Shown here in pieces: positions 25,917 to 34,046 of a DNA stretch of 36,024 bases. The position numbers and the translations under genes are program-made. The notes under the pieces are model-generated. The model ran no database searches, was not told where the DNA came from, and worked only from the letters and a program-made list of their open reading frames with translations. Each line of letters starts with the position of its first letter. Within the stretch, counting starts at the first letter, position 1. The DNA is from an uncultured Lewinella sp. (GTDB lineage: Bacteria > Bacteroidota > Bacteroidia > Chitinophagales > Saprospiraceae). The DNA lies in assembly GCA_913057725.1 (NCBI GenBank), contig CAJXOS010000057.1, forward strand, positions 1 to 36,024, written 5' to 3'.

Positions 25917-26084
25917 AGGAAGGTTAGTATTTGCAAACAATATAAATACTTCAAGTAGTACGACAAACCGCTGTGGGTCTTGCAAGCGTCATATTTGGTG
26001 GGATCGTGTCAGGATTTGAGCGTTTTGTACAATTCTTGACTTTGGACTAGAACTAACTTGCAAATGCCATAAAAATGACGGTAA

Positions 26085-26092
26085 TACCTTCG
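26085..26092 (+). promoter_or_regulatory. Candidate -7 element for the cox operon
   Basis: TACCTTCG is one base off TAnnTTTG; a TTG stands 24 bases upstream (26058-26060). The coxG ATG follows about 93 bases later, leaving room for a leader. Confidence 0.35.
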
Positions 26093-26184
26093 TTTATCAG
26101 AGTAAATTTTGTTAATTAGCTAGCGCTGAAGAAGAAAATGCGGTTTATGCTTTTTTGGATTCCAGCGAAAAACATTAAAAACCG

Positions 26185-26634
26185 ATGCATTTAAAGGGGA
26201 CCCATATCCTTCCTGTTGCCCGTGAGCAGCTTTGGCAACATTTAATGGATCCGGAATTTTTAGCTCGCGTAACACCTGGTGTTACCCGCTTAGAATTGAC
26301 CGGTACCGATACTTACGAGGCAATCGCCGATATCAAAATGGGACCAGTAAAGGGTTCCTTCAGCGGAGATCTGGCGATAAAGGAAAAGCAGGAGCCCTCC
26401 TCTTTTGTCTTGGAAGTTAGCCAGAAGAGTAAGATCGGAAATGTCTCGGCCATCATTAATCTCGTATTAGAAGAAGACTCAGCAGATAGCACGATCATGT
26501 CCTTTGATGGCAAGGCTAAGCTTTCTGGATTACTTGCCCGCATGGGGCAACGAGTACTTAGTGGAGTAGCCAATACCTTGACCAAGCAGTTCTTTGCTGC
26601 ATTAGAGGAAGAGCTGTCTTCGGCCTCCGCCTAA
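26185..26634 (+). CDS. coxG: CoxG-like SRPBCC-domain protein
   Basis: A 149-residue member of the CO dehydrogenase subunit G family. It opens LKGTHILPVAREQLWQHLMDPEFLARVTPGV and continues with DIKMGPVKGSFSGDLAIKE and FDGKAKLSGLLARMGQRVLSGVANTLTKQFFAALEEEL, the standard START-like fold. CoxG is reported to help recruit CO dehydrogenase to the membrane. Unlike longer CoxG proteins it has no C-terminal membrane helix, so it would be soluble. First gene of the coxG-S-L-M run, 39 bases before coxS. Confidence 0.9.
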   Translation: MHLKGTHILPVAREQLWQHLMDPEFLARVTPGVTRLELTGTDTYEAIADIKMGPVKGSFSGDLAIKEKQEPSSFVLEVSQKSKIGNVSAIINLVLEEDSADSTIMSFDGKAKLSGLLARMGQRVLSGVANTLTKQFFAALEEELSSASA

Positions 26635-26673
26635 TTGAAAACCATTATCAATCATAACTAAATAATTACCAAA

Positions 26674-27153
26674 ATGTCGCATTCCATTACGCTTACCGTA
26701 AACGGCAAGACCGTTACTGCAGAGGTGGAGGGGCGCACGCTATTGGTCGACTTTCTACGTGAACAATTGTTGCTTACGGGCACACATGTAGGCTGTGATA
26801 CCAGTAATTGTGGCGCTTGTACGGTCCACGTCGACGGTTTGTCTGTGAAATCTTGTACGATGCTCGCGGTTCAGGCCGACGGTGGTTCGGTAACTACTAT
26901 TGAGGGCATGGCCCAAGGTGATAATCTACACCCCATACAAGAAGGCTTTAAGGAAAAACACGGTTTACAATGCGGCTTTTGTACACCAGGTATGGTGATG
27001 ACGGCTGCTGATCTACTGAAGAAAAACCCGCAACCAACAGAAGACGAAATTCGTCGGGCGCTGGAAGGCAACTTCTGTCGCTGTACCGGTTACCACAACA
27101 TTGTGGAAGCTATTCAACACGCTGCTGCGAACATGCAGAAAGCGGAAGCCTAA
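26674..27153 (+). CDS. coxS: 2Fe-2S subunit of a molybdenum hydroxylase (CoxS-like)
   Basis: A 159-residue iron-sulfur subunit that passes electrons from the molybdenum centre to FAD. The N-terminal ferredoxin-type cluster uses Cys41, Cys46, Cys49 and Cys61 ([16 protein letters not shown]). The C-terminal helical cluster uses Cys100, Cys103, Cys135 and Cys137 ([10 protein letters not shown] and [15 protein letters not shown]). All eight ligands are present and the length is normal. It is placed between coxG and coxL with short gaps (39 and 27 bases), so it belongs to one operon and one enzyme. Confidence 0.95.
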   Translation: MSHSITLTVNGKTVTAEVEGRTLLVDFLREQLLLTGTHVGCDTSNCGACTVHVDGLSVKSCTMLAVQADGGSVTTIEGMAQGDNLHPIQEGFKEKHGLQCGFCTPGMVMTAADLLKKNPQPTEDEIRRALEGNFCRCTGYHNIVEAIQHAAANMQKAEA

Positions 27154-27180
27154 TTTCATCCATCAAAAGCTAAAGTCGAA

Positions 27181-29550
27181 ATGTCATATATAGGTAAATC
27201 GGTAAAGCGCGTAGAAGATAAGCGCTTCCTGACCGGCCAGGGCAGGTACACCGATGATATTAAACTCGTAGGCATGACGCATGCCTATATCCTGCGCAGT
27301 CCTTATGCGCACGCCAAGATCAATAGTATGGACACTTCCGCTGCGGAAAGTGCCGATGGTGTTGTGAAAATCTATACTGGAGCAGATATTGCTGCTGCAG
27401 GTGTTAACGGTGTGCCTTGTGGTTGGCAAGTCAATTTCAAGAACGGTGATACCATGAAGGAACCACCGCACCCCTTGCTAGTCGCTGATCGCGTGAAACA
27501 CGTAGGGGATGCAGTAGCCATGGTGATTGCAGAAACAAGAGAACAAGCTCGCGATGCCGCGGAGTTGATCGATGTTGATTACGAAGAACTGCCAGCGGTA
27601 ACTGATCCTGCAGCTGCTGCTGCCGACGGAGCACCACTGGTACATGACGATGCACCCAACAATGTCTGTTTTGATTGGGAGCTCGGTAACCCCAAAGATG
27701 AAGTGCGTGCTGCACTAGACGGTGCACACCACGTTACTACCCTCGAATTCGTTAATCAACGGGTGGTTCCAAATGCAATGGAGCCTCGTTCGGCCATCGG
27801 TCATTTTGATACTTCTACCGACCGCTACACCTTATACACCACTTCTCAGAATCCGCACTTGACACGTCTATTGTTGTGTGCTTTTGTACTTGGTATTCCT
27901 GAGCACAAAGTGCGCGTGGTAGCTCCTGATGTAGGTGGTGGTTTTGGTAGTAAAATCTTCCACTACACAGAAGAGGCACTTGTTATCTGGGCTTCCAACC
28001 AAATCAAGCGTCCGATCAAGTGGACTTCTGATCGTTCAGAGGCGTTCATGACGGATGCACACGGCCGCGACCACGTAACCAAGGCAGAAATGGGCTTTGA
28101 TACAGACGGTAATATCGTAGCGCTTCAAGCTACTACCCATGCCAACTTGGGTGCCTATCTGTCTACTTTTGCTCCGGCAGTACCAACTTACCTACACGGT
28201 ACATTGATGCAGGGTCTGTACACCACGCCAAAGGTAAATGTAGATGTCACGGGTACCTTCACGCATACCAATGCGGTTGATGCTTACCGTGGTGCTGGTC
28301 GCCCAGAGGCAACTTACCTATTGGAGCGTCTGATCGACCTGGCAGCATTAGAGATGGGCAAAGACCCTGCTGAGCTGCGCTTCCAAAACTTCATCGAGCC
28401 ATTTGATGGTGTAGAACAGCCTGGTTATCAGACGCAGGTTGCTTTGCAATACGACAGTGGTAACTATCATCCAGTGCTCAAGCGTGCTTTGGAGATGGTG
28501 GGCTATGAGGATTTCCGCAAGGAACAAACCGAGGCTGCCAAGAATGGAAAACTATTGGGCATCGGCTTCTCGACTTACATTGAGGCTTGTGGTATTGCAC
28601 CATCTGCTGTGGTAGGTGCGCTGGGTGCACGCGCCGGATTGTTTGAGTCTGCTCAGGTTCGGGTGCAGCCTACCGGAAAGGTGAGCGTCTATACTGGATC
28701 GCACTCTCATGGACAGGGGCACGAAACGACCTTTGCTCAGGTAGTAGCCGATCGAATGGGCATTCCACTGGAAGATGTAGACTTAGTACACGGTGACTCT
28801 GATGCAGTAGCTTTTGGTATGGGTACTTACGGTTCTCGTTCATTAGCGGTTGGCGGTAGCGCCATCGTGAAGAGTATTGATAAGGTACTGGAGAAAGGCG
28901 CTCGTATTGCAGCCCATAAATTGGAGGCCGCTGTAGAAGACCTCGATTATGCTGAAGGTAAATGGACGGTGAAAGGAACGGATAAGTCGATTGGCTTTGG
29001 AGACATTGCTTTGACTGCCTACGTACCACACGATTACCCAGCGGGTGAAGAGCCTGGCCTTGACTTCAGTAGTTTCTACGATCCAGCAAACTTTACCTAT
29101 CCATTTGGTTGCCACGTAGCTATCGTTGAGGTAGATGGAGAAACAGGACGTACCAAGCTGAAGCGTTTCATCGCAGTAGATGATGTAGGTAATGTGATCA
29201 ATCCAATGATTGTAGATGGCCAAATTCATGGCGGTCTGGCTCAAGGTATTGGGCAGGCTTTGCTGGAGGGCGCACTCTATGATGAGAATGGTCAGTTGAT
29301 CAATGGTTCTTATATGGATTATGCCATGCCGCGGGCTGATGATTTGCCAAGTTTTGAAATTGATCGTACGGTTACGCCTTGCCCACATAACCCACTGGGT
29401 GTAAAGGGAGCAGGTGAAGCTGGATGTATTGGTTCAACGCCGGCAGTTGTAAATGCTGTGATTGACGCCTTATGGAAAGGTGGTCATCAGGTGAAGGATA
29501 TTCGCATGCCATTGACGCCAGAGCGTGTCTGGAACGCGATGCAATCCTAA
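27181..29550 (+). CDS. coxL: Molybdopterin-binding large subunit, form II CoxL-like
   Basis: A 789-residue xanthine dehydrogenase/CO dehydrogenase-type catalytic subunit holding molybdenum with molybdopterin cytosine dinucleotide. Visible features are the N-terminal GKSVKRVEDKRFLTGQGRYTDD, the cofactor loop GGGFGSK at residues 252-258, SHGQGHETTFAQV near 505-518, and VKGAGEAGC with catalytic Glu746. The active-site loop reads AYRGAGR (368-374). True CO dehydrogenases (form I) have AYXCSFR, whose Cys carries the copper bridge. Here that Cys is absent, so the protein is form II and CO oxidation is doubtful; another hydroxylation such as of an aldehyde or heterocycle is as likely. It is expressed with coxS and coxM. 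Confidence 0.93.
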   Translation: MSYIGKSVKRVEDKRFLTGQGRYTDDIKLVGMTHAYILRSPYAHAKINSMDTSAAESADGVVKIYTGADIAAAGVNGVPCGWQVNFKNGDTMKEPPHPLLVADRVKHVGDAVAMVIAETREQARDAAELIDVDYEELPAVTDPAAAAADGAPLVHDDAPNNVCFDWELGNPKDEVRAALDGAHHVTTLEFVNQRVVPNAMEPRSAIGHFDTSTDRYTLYTTSQNPHLTRLLLCAFVLGIPEHKVRVVAPDVGGGFGSKIFHYTEEALVIWASNQIKRPIKWTSDRSEAFMTDAHGRDHVTKAEMGFDTDGNIVALQATTHANLGAYLSTFAPAVPTYLHGTLMQGLYTTPKVNVDVTGTFTHTNAVDAYRGAGRPEATYLLERLIDLAALEMGKDPAELRFQNFIEPFDGVEQPGYQTQVALQYDSGNYHPVLKRALEMVGYEDFRKEQTEAAKNGKLLGIGFSTYIEACGIAPSAVVGALGARAGLFESAQVRVQPTGKVSVYTGSHSHGQGHETTFAQVVADRMGIPLEDVDLVHGDSDAVAFGMGTYGSRSLAVGGSAIVKSIDKVLEKGARIAAHKLEAAVEDLDYAEGKWTVKGTDKSIGFGDIALTAYVPHDYPAGEEPGLDFSSFYDPANFTYPFGCHVAIVEVDGETGRTKLKRFIAVDDVGNVINPMIVDGQIHGGLAQGIGQALLEGALYDENGQLINGSYMDYAMPRADDLPSFEIDRTVTPCPHNPLGVKGAGEAGCIGSTPAVVNAVIDALWKGGHQVKDIRMPLTPERVWNAMQS

Positions 29551-29602
29551 GTTGAACTGTCAATCAAGTTGACAAGCATTATTCAATTCAAAAAGCAAAA
29601 AA

Positions 29603-30448
29603 ATGATACCTGCATCATTTAATTATAATCGTCCTGAATCAGTCGGAGAGGCATTAAAGATGCTCTCTGATGATGGGGCACAGGCCCTTGCGGGAGGGCA
29701 CAGTTTACTACCCGCTATTAAACTAAGATTGAACGAGCCTGACTCTTTGGTCGATATTAGTCGTATCGCTGAATTACGCTTTATTAAGCGTGATCGTGGC
29801 ACCTTGACTATAGGTGCTTCCACTACGCATCATGAGGTTGCTAACTCAGCCGATGTGAAAGGAGCAATTTCGATGCTCGCCGAAGGTGCCGATCATATTG
29901 GTGATCCTGCTGTTCGTAATAAGGGTACTTTAGGTGGTAGCCTGGCGCATGCCGACCCTGCTGCCGATTGGCCAGCCATGATGCTAGCAGTAAATGCCGA
30001 CGTGGTAATCGCTAACCCTAAAGGCAGCCGCAAGGTAGCCGCGGGTGATTTCTTCCAAGGCTTCTACATGACTGCATTGGAGGAAGGCGAACTTATCACT
30101 GAGGTAGAGATTCCGGTGCCTGCTGGTGAATACCGTTCGGCCTACGCCAAATTTGAGCAACCTGCTTCGCGCTTTGCAATTGTTGGTTGTGCAGTGATGG
30201 CGGATGTTTCTGGCGGTACCTTTAGCGATGTACGGGTAGCGTTCACCGGTGTGGCCGATGCTGCCTTCCGCGACGCTGGGGTAGAAGCAGCACTAGAAGG
30301 TGCACCTGCCAACGCAGAAAGTATCGCAGCAGCAGCTGAGAAAGCGGCGGCTGGTGTGGACTTTATGGAAGATCACTACGCCAGTGCTCCTTATCGTGGG
30401 CACTTGGCTAAGGTATATGCGAAACGTGCCCTTATGGCATTGCTCTAG
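29603..30448 (+). CDS. coxM: FAD-binding medium subunit (CoxM-like)
   Basis: A 281-residue flavoprotein subunit of the same enzyme, which passes electrons from the 2Fe-2S clusters to the acceptor. The two FAD loops are AGGHSLLPAIKL (residues 30-41) and TLGGSLAHADPAAD (109-122). A C-terminal CO_deh_flav_C-like domain follows with QPASRFAIVGCAVMAD and a final HLAKVYAKRAL helix. It starts 52 bases after coxL. The order S-L-M differs from the M-S-L order of Oligotropha-type form I operons. A stem-loop follows. Confidence 0.94.
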   Translation: MIPASFNYNRPESVGEALKMLSDDGAQALAGGHSLLPAIKLRLNEPDSLVDISRIAELRFIKRDRGTLTIGASTTHHEVANSADVKGAISMLAEGADHIGDPAVRNKGTLGGSLAHADPAADWPAMMLAVNADVVIANPKGSRKVAAGDFFQGFYMTALEEGELITEVEIPVPAGEYRSAYAKFEQPASRFAIVGCAVMADVSGGTFSDVRVAFTGVADAAFRDAGVEAALEGAPANAESIAAAAEKAAAGVDFMEDHYASAPYRGHLAKVYAKRALMALL

Positions 30449-30468
30449 CGTATAAATGATAGAAGTAT

Positions 30469-30510
30469 TGATCCCGGGTTTTTGGCCGAATGGCTAGTAA
30501 CTCGGGATCA
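30469..30510 (+). terminator. Stem-loop between coxM and coxD
   Basis: TGATCCCG (30469-30476) pairs with CGGGATCA (30503-30510) around a 26-base loop, then TTCATTTTA follows. It can end or attenuate the coxG-S-L-M transcript before the accessory genes. Confidence 0.55.
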
Positions 30511-30604
30511 TTCATTTTATGAACCTGTCTCATCATTGCTGTGTTAGTCTAGAATTAGGCATTACAATGAGTTTTTAGAGAAGTCCTATGCTATCTTAAT
30601 TGTT

Positions 30605-31495
30605 ATGGAAGTAAGTAAGGAACAAATTGCACAGTTACTAGCTGACCGAGGGTATGTGGCGGAGGAGCAGATTGTAATGTCTGTGTATTTAGCCCGATTG
30701 CTAAACAAACCATTACTCGTTGAAGGCCCTGCCGGGGTAGGGAAGACGGAGATAGCCAAGGTCATGGCAGCAGCCCTGCAAACGGATCTGATTCGACTCC
30801 AATGTTATGAGGGCTTAGATGCGGCACATGCGCTCTACGAGTGGAACTACCAGCGGCAGTTGTTGCAGATTAAGCTGGAAGAACAATCGGGGAAGAGCAT
30901 TGAGGAAAAAGAAGCAAATATCTTCAGTGAGAACTTTTTGCTCAAACGCCCACTACTGCAGGCCATTACCCATCATCAACAACCAGTACTACTAATCGAT
31001 GAGGTGGATCGTGCTGACGAAGAGTTCGAAAGCTTCCTATTAGAAGTATTGTCGGATTGGCAAATCACTATTCCGGAGATCGGTACGATTGAGGCTACTC
31101 ATATTCCCCAGGTAATCTTGACAAGCAACCGCGTGCGTGAGCTATCTGAAGCACTACGTCGCCGGTGCCTCTATTTGTATATCGATTACCCTGATTTTGC
31201 CAAAGAACTAGATATCCTCCAAAGAAAGGTACCGCAAGCAAACGAGCAATTGGCGCGAGAGATTTGTGCCTTTATGCAAGAGGTGCGCAAGCTGCGATTA
31301 GAAAAAGTGCCAGGCGTTGCAGAAACTTTGGATTGGGCCACCGCCCTTGCAGAAATGCACTTTGATCATTTGGATAAAGACTTGATCGAATCAACCCTAG
31401 GTGTAGTCCTCAAAGATTGGCAGGATATGCGTCAAGCGCAAGATTCTCTCCAAGAGCTTTGGGATAAGGTTGGGGTAGTGGCAAAGATTGGCTAA
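30605..31495 (+). CDS. coxD: MoxR-type AAA+ ATPase (CoxD-like)
   Basis: A 296-residue AAA+ ATPase of the MoxR/CoxD type. Walker A is GPAGVGKTE (residues 41-49) and Walker B LLIDEVDRAD (129-138). ILTSNRVRELSEALRRRCLYLYIDYP near 177-202 gives sensor 1 and arginine-finger elements. CoxD is the chaperone-like ATPase needed to build the copper-sulfur-molybdenum centre in form I CO dehydrogenase, working with a VWA protein such as CoxE. Here it accompanies a form II enzyme without the copper ligand, so its task must differ or be more general. The gene is 156 bases after coxM, beyond a stem-loop, and probably starts a second transcript with the DUF3095 and coxE genes. Confidence 0.92.
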   Translation: MEVSKEQIAQLLADRGYVAEEQIVMSVYLARLLNKPLLVEGPAGVGKTEIAKVMAAALQTDLIRLQCYEGLDAAHALYEWNYQRQLLQIKLEEQSGKSIEEKEANIFSENFLLKRPLLQAITHHQQPVLLIDEVDRADEEFESFLLEVLSDWQITIPEIGTIEATHIPQVILTSNRVRELSEALRRRCLYLYIDYPDFAKELDILQRKVPQANEQLAREICAFMQEVRKLRLEKVPGVAETLDWATALAEMHFDHLDKDLIESTLGVVLKDWQDMRQAQDSLQELWDKVGVVAKIG

Positions 31496-31580
31496 CCTCC
31501 TTTCCAAGGCAATGATTACCCTCGCAATTAAGCCTATTAGATTCTCGTATCTTTAGTACAGAAGATTCTTCAGATCAGTA

Positions 31581-32747
31581 ATGTCTAGCAACACCAGTCA
31601 TTCCTTTTACCAAGAACTCCCTGTTTTTCAACAAGGGTTGAGTGAACTGTTAAGTACCGATGATAGCTTCCAAGCGGTGCCAACGGATTGGCATGTAATT
31701 GTTACAGATGTCAAAAACAGTACTCAGGCTGTAGGCAACGGCCAACATGAAGATGTTAACCTGGTTGCTACGGGGAGCATTATTGCAGTTCTCAATATTG
31801 CTTATCAGCAGAATATCCTAATCCCATTTTTCTTCGGGGGGGATGGTGCGACCTTACTGGTACCGAGCCAATTGCTTGCTGAGGCGATGGCATCGCTATT
31901 GCAACACCAGGAAAATACGCGTAGCAACTTCGGACTGGAACTTAGAGTCGGACACGTACCCGTCTCCGAGCTGTACCAGACTCAGCATCAAATCAGTATT
32001 GCCAAATGGGAGGTTGATTCCTCCTTTGCGATACCAATTGCCTTAGGCAGCGGTTTGGCGCATGCTGAAAAGATCGTTAAGGGTGAAGATTATGAGCTAG
32101 ATCAAATGTACTCACCGCACCTCCTGGATTTGTCCGGAATGGAATGTCGGTGGGATAAGATAAAGCCACCCCAGGATACCCGGAAAGTAGTATGCCTTTT
32201 GGTTGTTATCACCGATGATCAGACAGCTCGTCCCGTCTCTAAACAGGTCATCGATGCGATTGAAAAGGTATATGGCAGCCGAATGGACCGCAACCCCATT
32301 TCTGTAAAGCGTCTACAGCTTGATGCTTCTCTAACCAAGGTAGGTAGAGAAACAAAGGTGAAGCTAGGGCAGCAGAATTGGATAGAAGTCCTAAGGACTA
32401 TTCTAATTACATTTTTCGCTCGATTCTTCTATTTCAAGGCACGCCCAGAAGGAAGGCACTACCTCAACCGTATTGTCGACTTATCAGATACGCTAGTCAT
32501 TGACGGAAGAATAAGCACTGTTATCTCCGGCACAGCGGAACAACGAGCAGCCCTCTGCCAGCACCTGGACCAGATGGAAGCCGCTGGCGCTATCACCTAC
32601 GGTGTCCACGTGGCGAATGAGAGTATCATGTCTTGTTATGTACGGGATAGAGAGGACCAACACATTCATTTCGTTGATGGTGCTGATGGTGGATATACGC
32701 GTGCGGCGCAGCAACTGAAGAAAAAATTAGGGTTATCCAGCAGATAG
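31581..32747 (+). CDS. DUF3095 protein with class III nucleotide-cyclase-like N-terminus
   Basis: A 388-residue protein matching DUF3095. Residues 34-110 resemble the start of a class III adenylate/guanylate cyclase domain. TDWHVIVTDVKNST (35-48) offers the first metal Asp (Asp43). FFFGGDGATLL (83-93) offers the second (Asp88). The 45-residue spacing is close to that of true cyclases. The later VNxAxR-type catalytic segment is not clear (GSGLAHAEKIVKG near 172-184), so activity is uncertain. The C-terminal half is unassigned. It sits 85 bases after coxD and 44 bases before coxE, breaking up a pair that is normally adjacent; a signalling or assembly role is inference. Confidence 0.83.
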   Translation: MSSNTSHSFYQELPVFQQGLSELLSTDDSFQAVPTDWHVIVTDVKNSTQAVGNGQHEDVNLVATGSIIAVLNIAYQQNILIPFFFGGDGATLLVPSQLLAEAMASLLQHQENTRSNFGLELRVGHVPVSELYQTQHQISIAKWEVDSSFAIPIALGSGLAHAEKIVKGEDYELDQMYSPHLLDLSGMECRWDKIKPPQDTRKVVCLLVVITDDQTARPVSKQVIDAIEKVYGSRMDRNPISVKRLQLDASLTKVGRETKVKLGQQNWIEVLRTILITFFARFFYFKARPEGRHYLNRIVDLSDTLVIDGRISTVISGTAEQRAALCQHLDQMEAAGAITYGVHVANESIMSCYVRDREDQHIHFVDGADGGYTRAAQQLKKKLGLSSR

Positions 32748-32791
32748 ACGAAAATACCCCACTTCAACGCCGCACGAACCTCCTCGAGCAA

Positions 32792-33874
32792 GTGCTGCAA
32801 TTCTGTCGTTTCCTGCGGCAGCACCAATTCCGTATTACGACGGATGAGGAAAGTGATGCGTTAGAAGCACTCTCAAGTGTGGGGTTACGGTCGGGCTTGG
32901 AGTTCAGCTTGGTATTAAGGAGTATCCTTTGCAAAGACTTGAGTCAGCTTCGTCGATTTGATGATTTGTATACGCAGTACTGGAAAGAATTGGAGCGGGC
33001 GGTCAATAGTAAGATTAAAGAGCAGCCGGTAGAACAAGCCAAGCCCAAAGCTCGGCCACCTTCTCTACAGGTGCTGAAGGACTGGCTACATGGTGGTCGC
33101 AATAGTGAGTCTACGGAGATGGTAACCTATGCGCCAGGAGGAGCAGGACAGCACAAAGACTTTAGTGTTTTTGTGAAGGAAGAGCTCCAGGAGGTACTGC
33201 GAATTGTCAGGCAGTTAGCTTCACGGATGGCCCAACGCCCGAGTCGTAGGACACAAAGCAGCAAACGCGTGCGCCACTTGGATTTACGACGAAGTCTCCG
33301 TCGAGGACTCCGTTTTGGTGGAGAGGTGATGGAACTGCAATACAGCGAACCCAAGCTTCGTCGGGTACAGCTTGTGCTTTTGTGCGATGTGAGCCGTTCA
33401 ATGGAGCTGTATACCCGTTTTCTAATTAAGGTGCTTTACGGTTTTCAGCGCACCGGACAACGCGTTGAGACTTTCATCTTTAGTAGCGAGCTGGAACGAG
33501 TAACTCGACAGCTTAAAGAACAAGATTTTACCAAAGCCTTACGCCGTTTAAGCGAGGAAAGTGCTGCTTGGTCAGGAGGCACAGAAATTGGCCATTGTCT
33601 ACACCAGTTTGTGTCAGAGTATGGGCGTCGCCTACTGAACAAAGACACCATCGTACTGATTCTTAGCGACGGTTTGGATACCGGTAATATTGAGCAGCTA
33701 GAAGAGAGTATGAGGTATTTGAACCGCAAGGTATATCGCACACTCTGGCTTAATCCTTTAGCTGGTCGCCCTGGATATGAACCAACTGTCAGGGGTATGC
33801 AGGTGGCACTTCCATATATTGATCATTTCCTGGCAGCGCACGATGTCGAAAGCCTGCGGAATGTGAGGGTTTGA
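32792..33874 (+). CDS. coxE: VWA-domain protein (CoxE-like)
   Basis: A 360-residue von Willebrand A protein of the CoxE family, the partner of the CoxD ATPase in metal-enzyme maturation. The helical N-terminal half opens LQFCRFLRQHQFRITTDEE. A basic stretch (about 148-175) precedes the VWA domain. Its metal-ion site is complete: DVSRS at 199-203, Thr264 in SGGTEIG and Asp293 in LSDGLDTG. The start is uncertain. GTG 32792 is the only standard codon, but the frame stays open to 32687 and the upstream residues (IDENTPLQRRTNLLEQ) look coding. An unusual start such as ATT 32726, overlapping the DUF3095 end, is possible. Confidence 0.9.
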   Translation: MLQFCRFLRQHQFRITTDEESDALEALSSVGLRSGLEFSLVLRSILCKDLSQLRRFDDLYTQYWKELERAVNSKIKEQPVEQAKPKARPPSLQVLKDWLHGGRNSESTEMVTYAPGGAGQHKDFSVFVKEELQEVLRIVRQLASRMAQRPSRRTQSSKRVRHLDLRRSLRRGLRFGGEVMELQYSEPKLRRVQLVLLCDVSRSMELYTRFLIKVLYGFQRTGQRVETFIFSSELERVTRQLKEQDFTKALRRLSEESAAWSGGTEIGHCLHQFVSEYGRRLLNKDTIVLILSDGLDTGNIEQLEESMRYLNRKVYRTLWLNPLAGRPGYEPTVRGMQVALPYIDHFLAAHDVESLRNVRV

Positions 33875-33979
33875 GGAAGAAATTTAAGGCGAGAAATTAG
33901 GTTGAATCTCGCGGTGTAAATGCGACAACGCAATAACACCAAATTTTCCACTTTTCCACAAAAAAACTTGGTCGACCGT

Positions 33980-34003
33980 CGCTTAGGTCAGCTGACCTAA
34001 GCG
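33980..34003. terminator. Perfect 24-bp palindrome between converging genes
   Basis: The half-site CGCTTAGGTCAG (33980-33991) is followed at once by its exact reverse complement. A second palindrome, GGTCGACC, lies at 33970-33977, and on the minus strand a T7 run follows after both. The position, 105 bases past coxE and 43 bases past the stop of the opposing gene, suits a two-way terminator. A protein-binding site is the alternative. Confidence 0.5.
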
Positions 34004-34046
34004 TCCAAACACTAGTATGGGGAAGCCATAAGCCTTTTGAGCAGCC

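Noticed and set aside
25987..26080. Inverted pair CGTCATATTT / AAAAATGACG flanking the AraC-coxG gap as a regulator site
   Set aside because: The arms match at nine of ten bases but are 74 bases apart. In a 268-base interval about one such pair is expected by chance.
28843..29388. 181-codon open frame antisense to coxL
   Set aside because: It is unrelated to any family I recognise and wholly contained in a strongly conserved coding sequence on the other strand.
27181..29550. Annotation as a true (form I) aerobic CO dehydrogenase
   Set aside because: The active-site loop is AYRGAGR, not AYXCSFR; the copper-ligand cysteine is absent.
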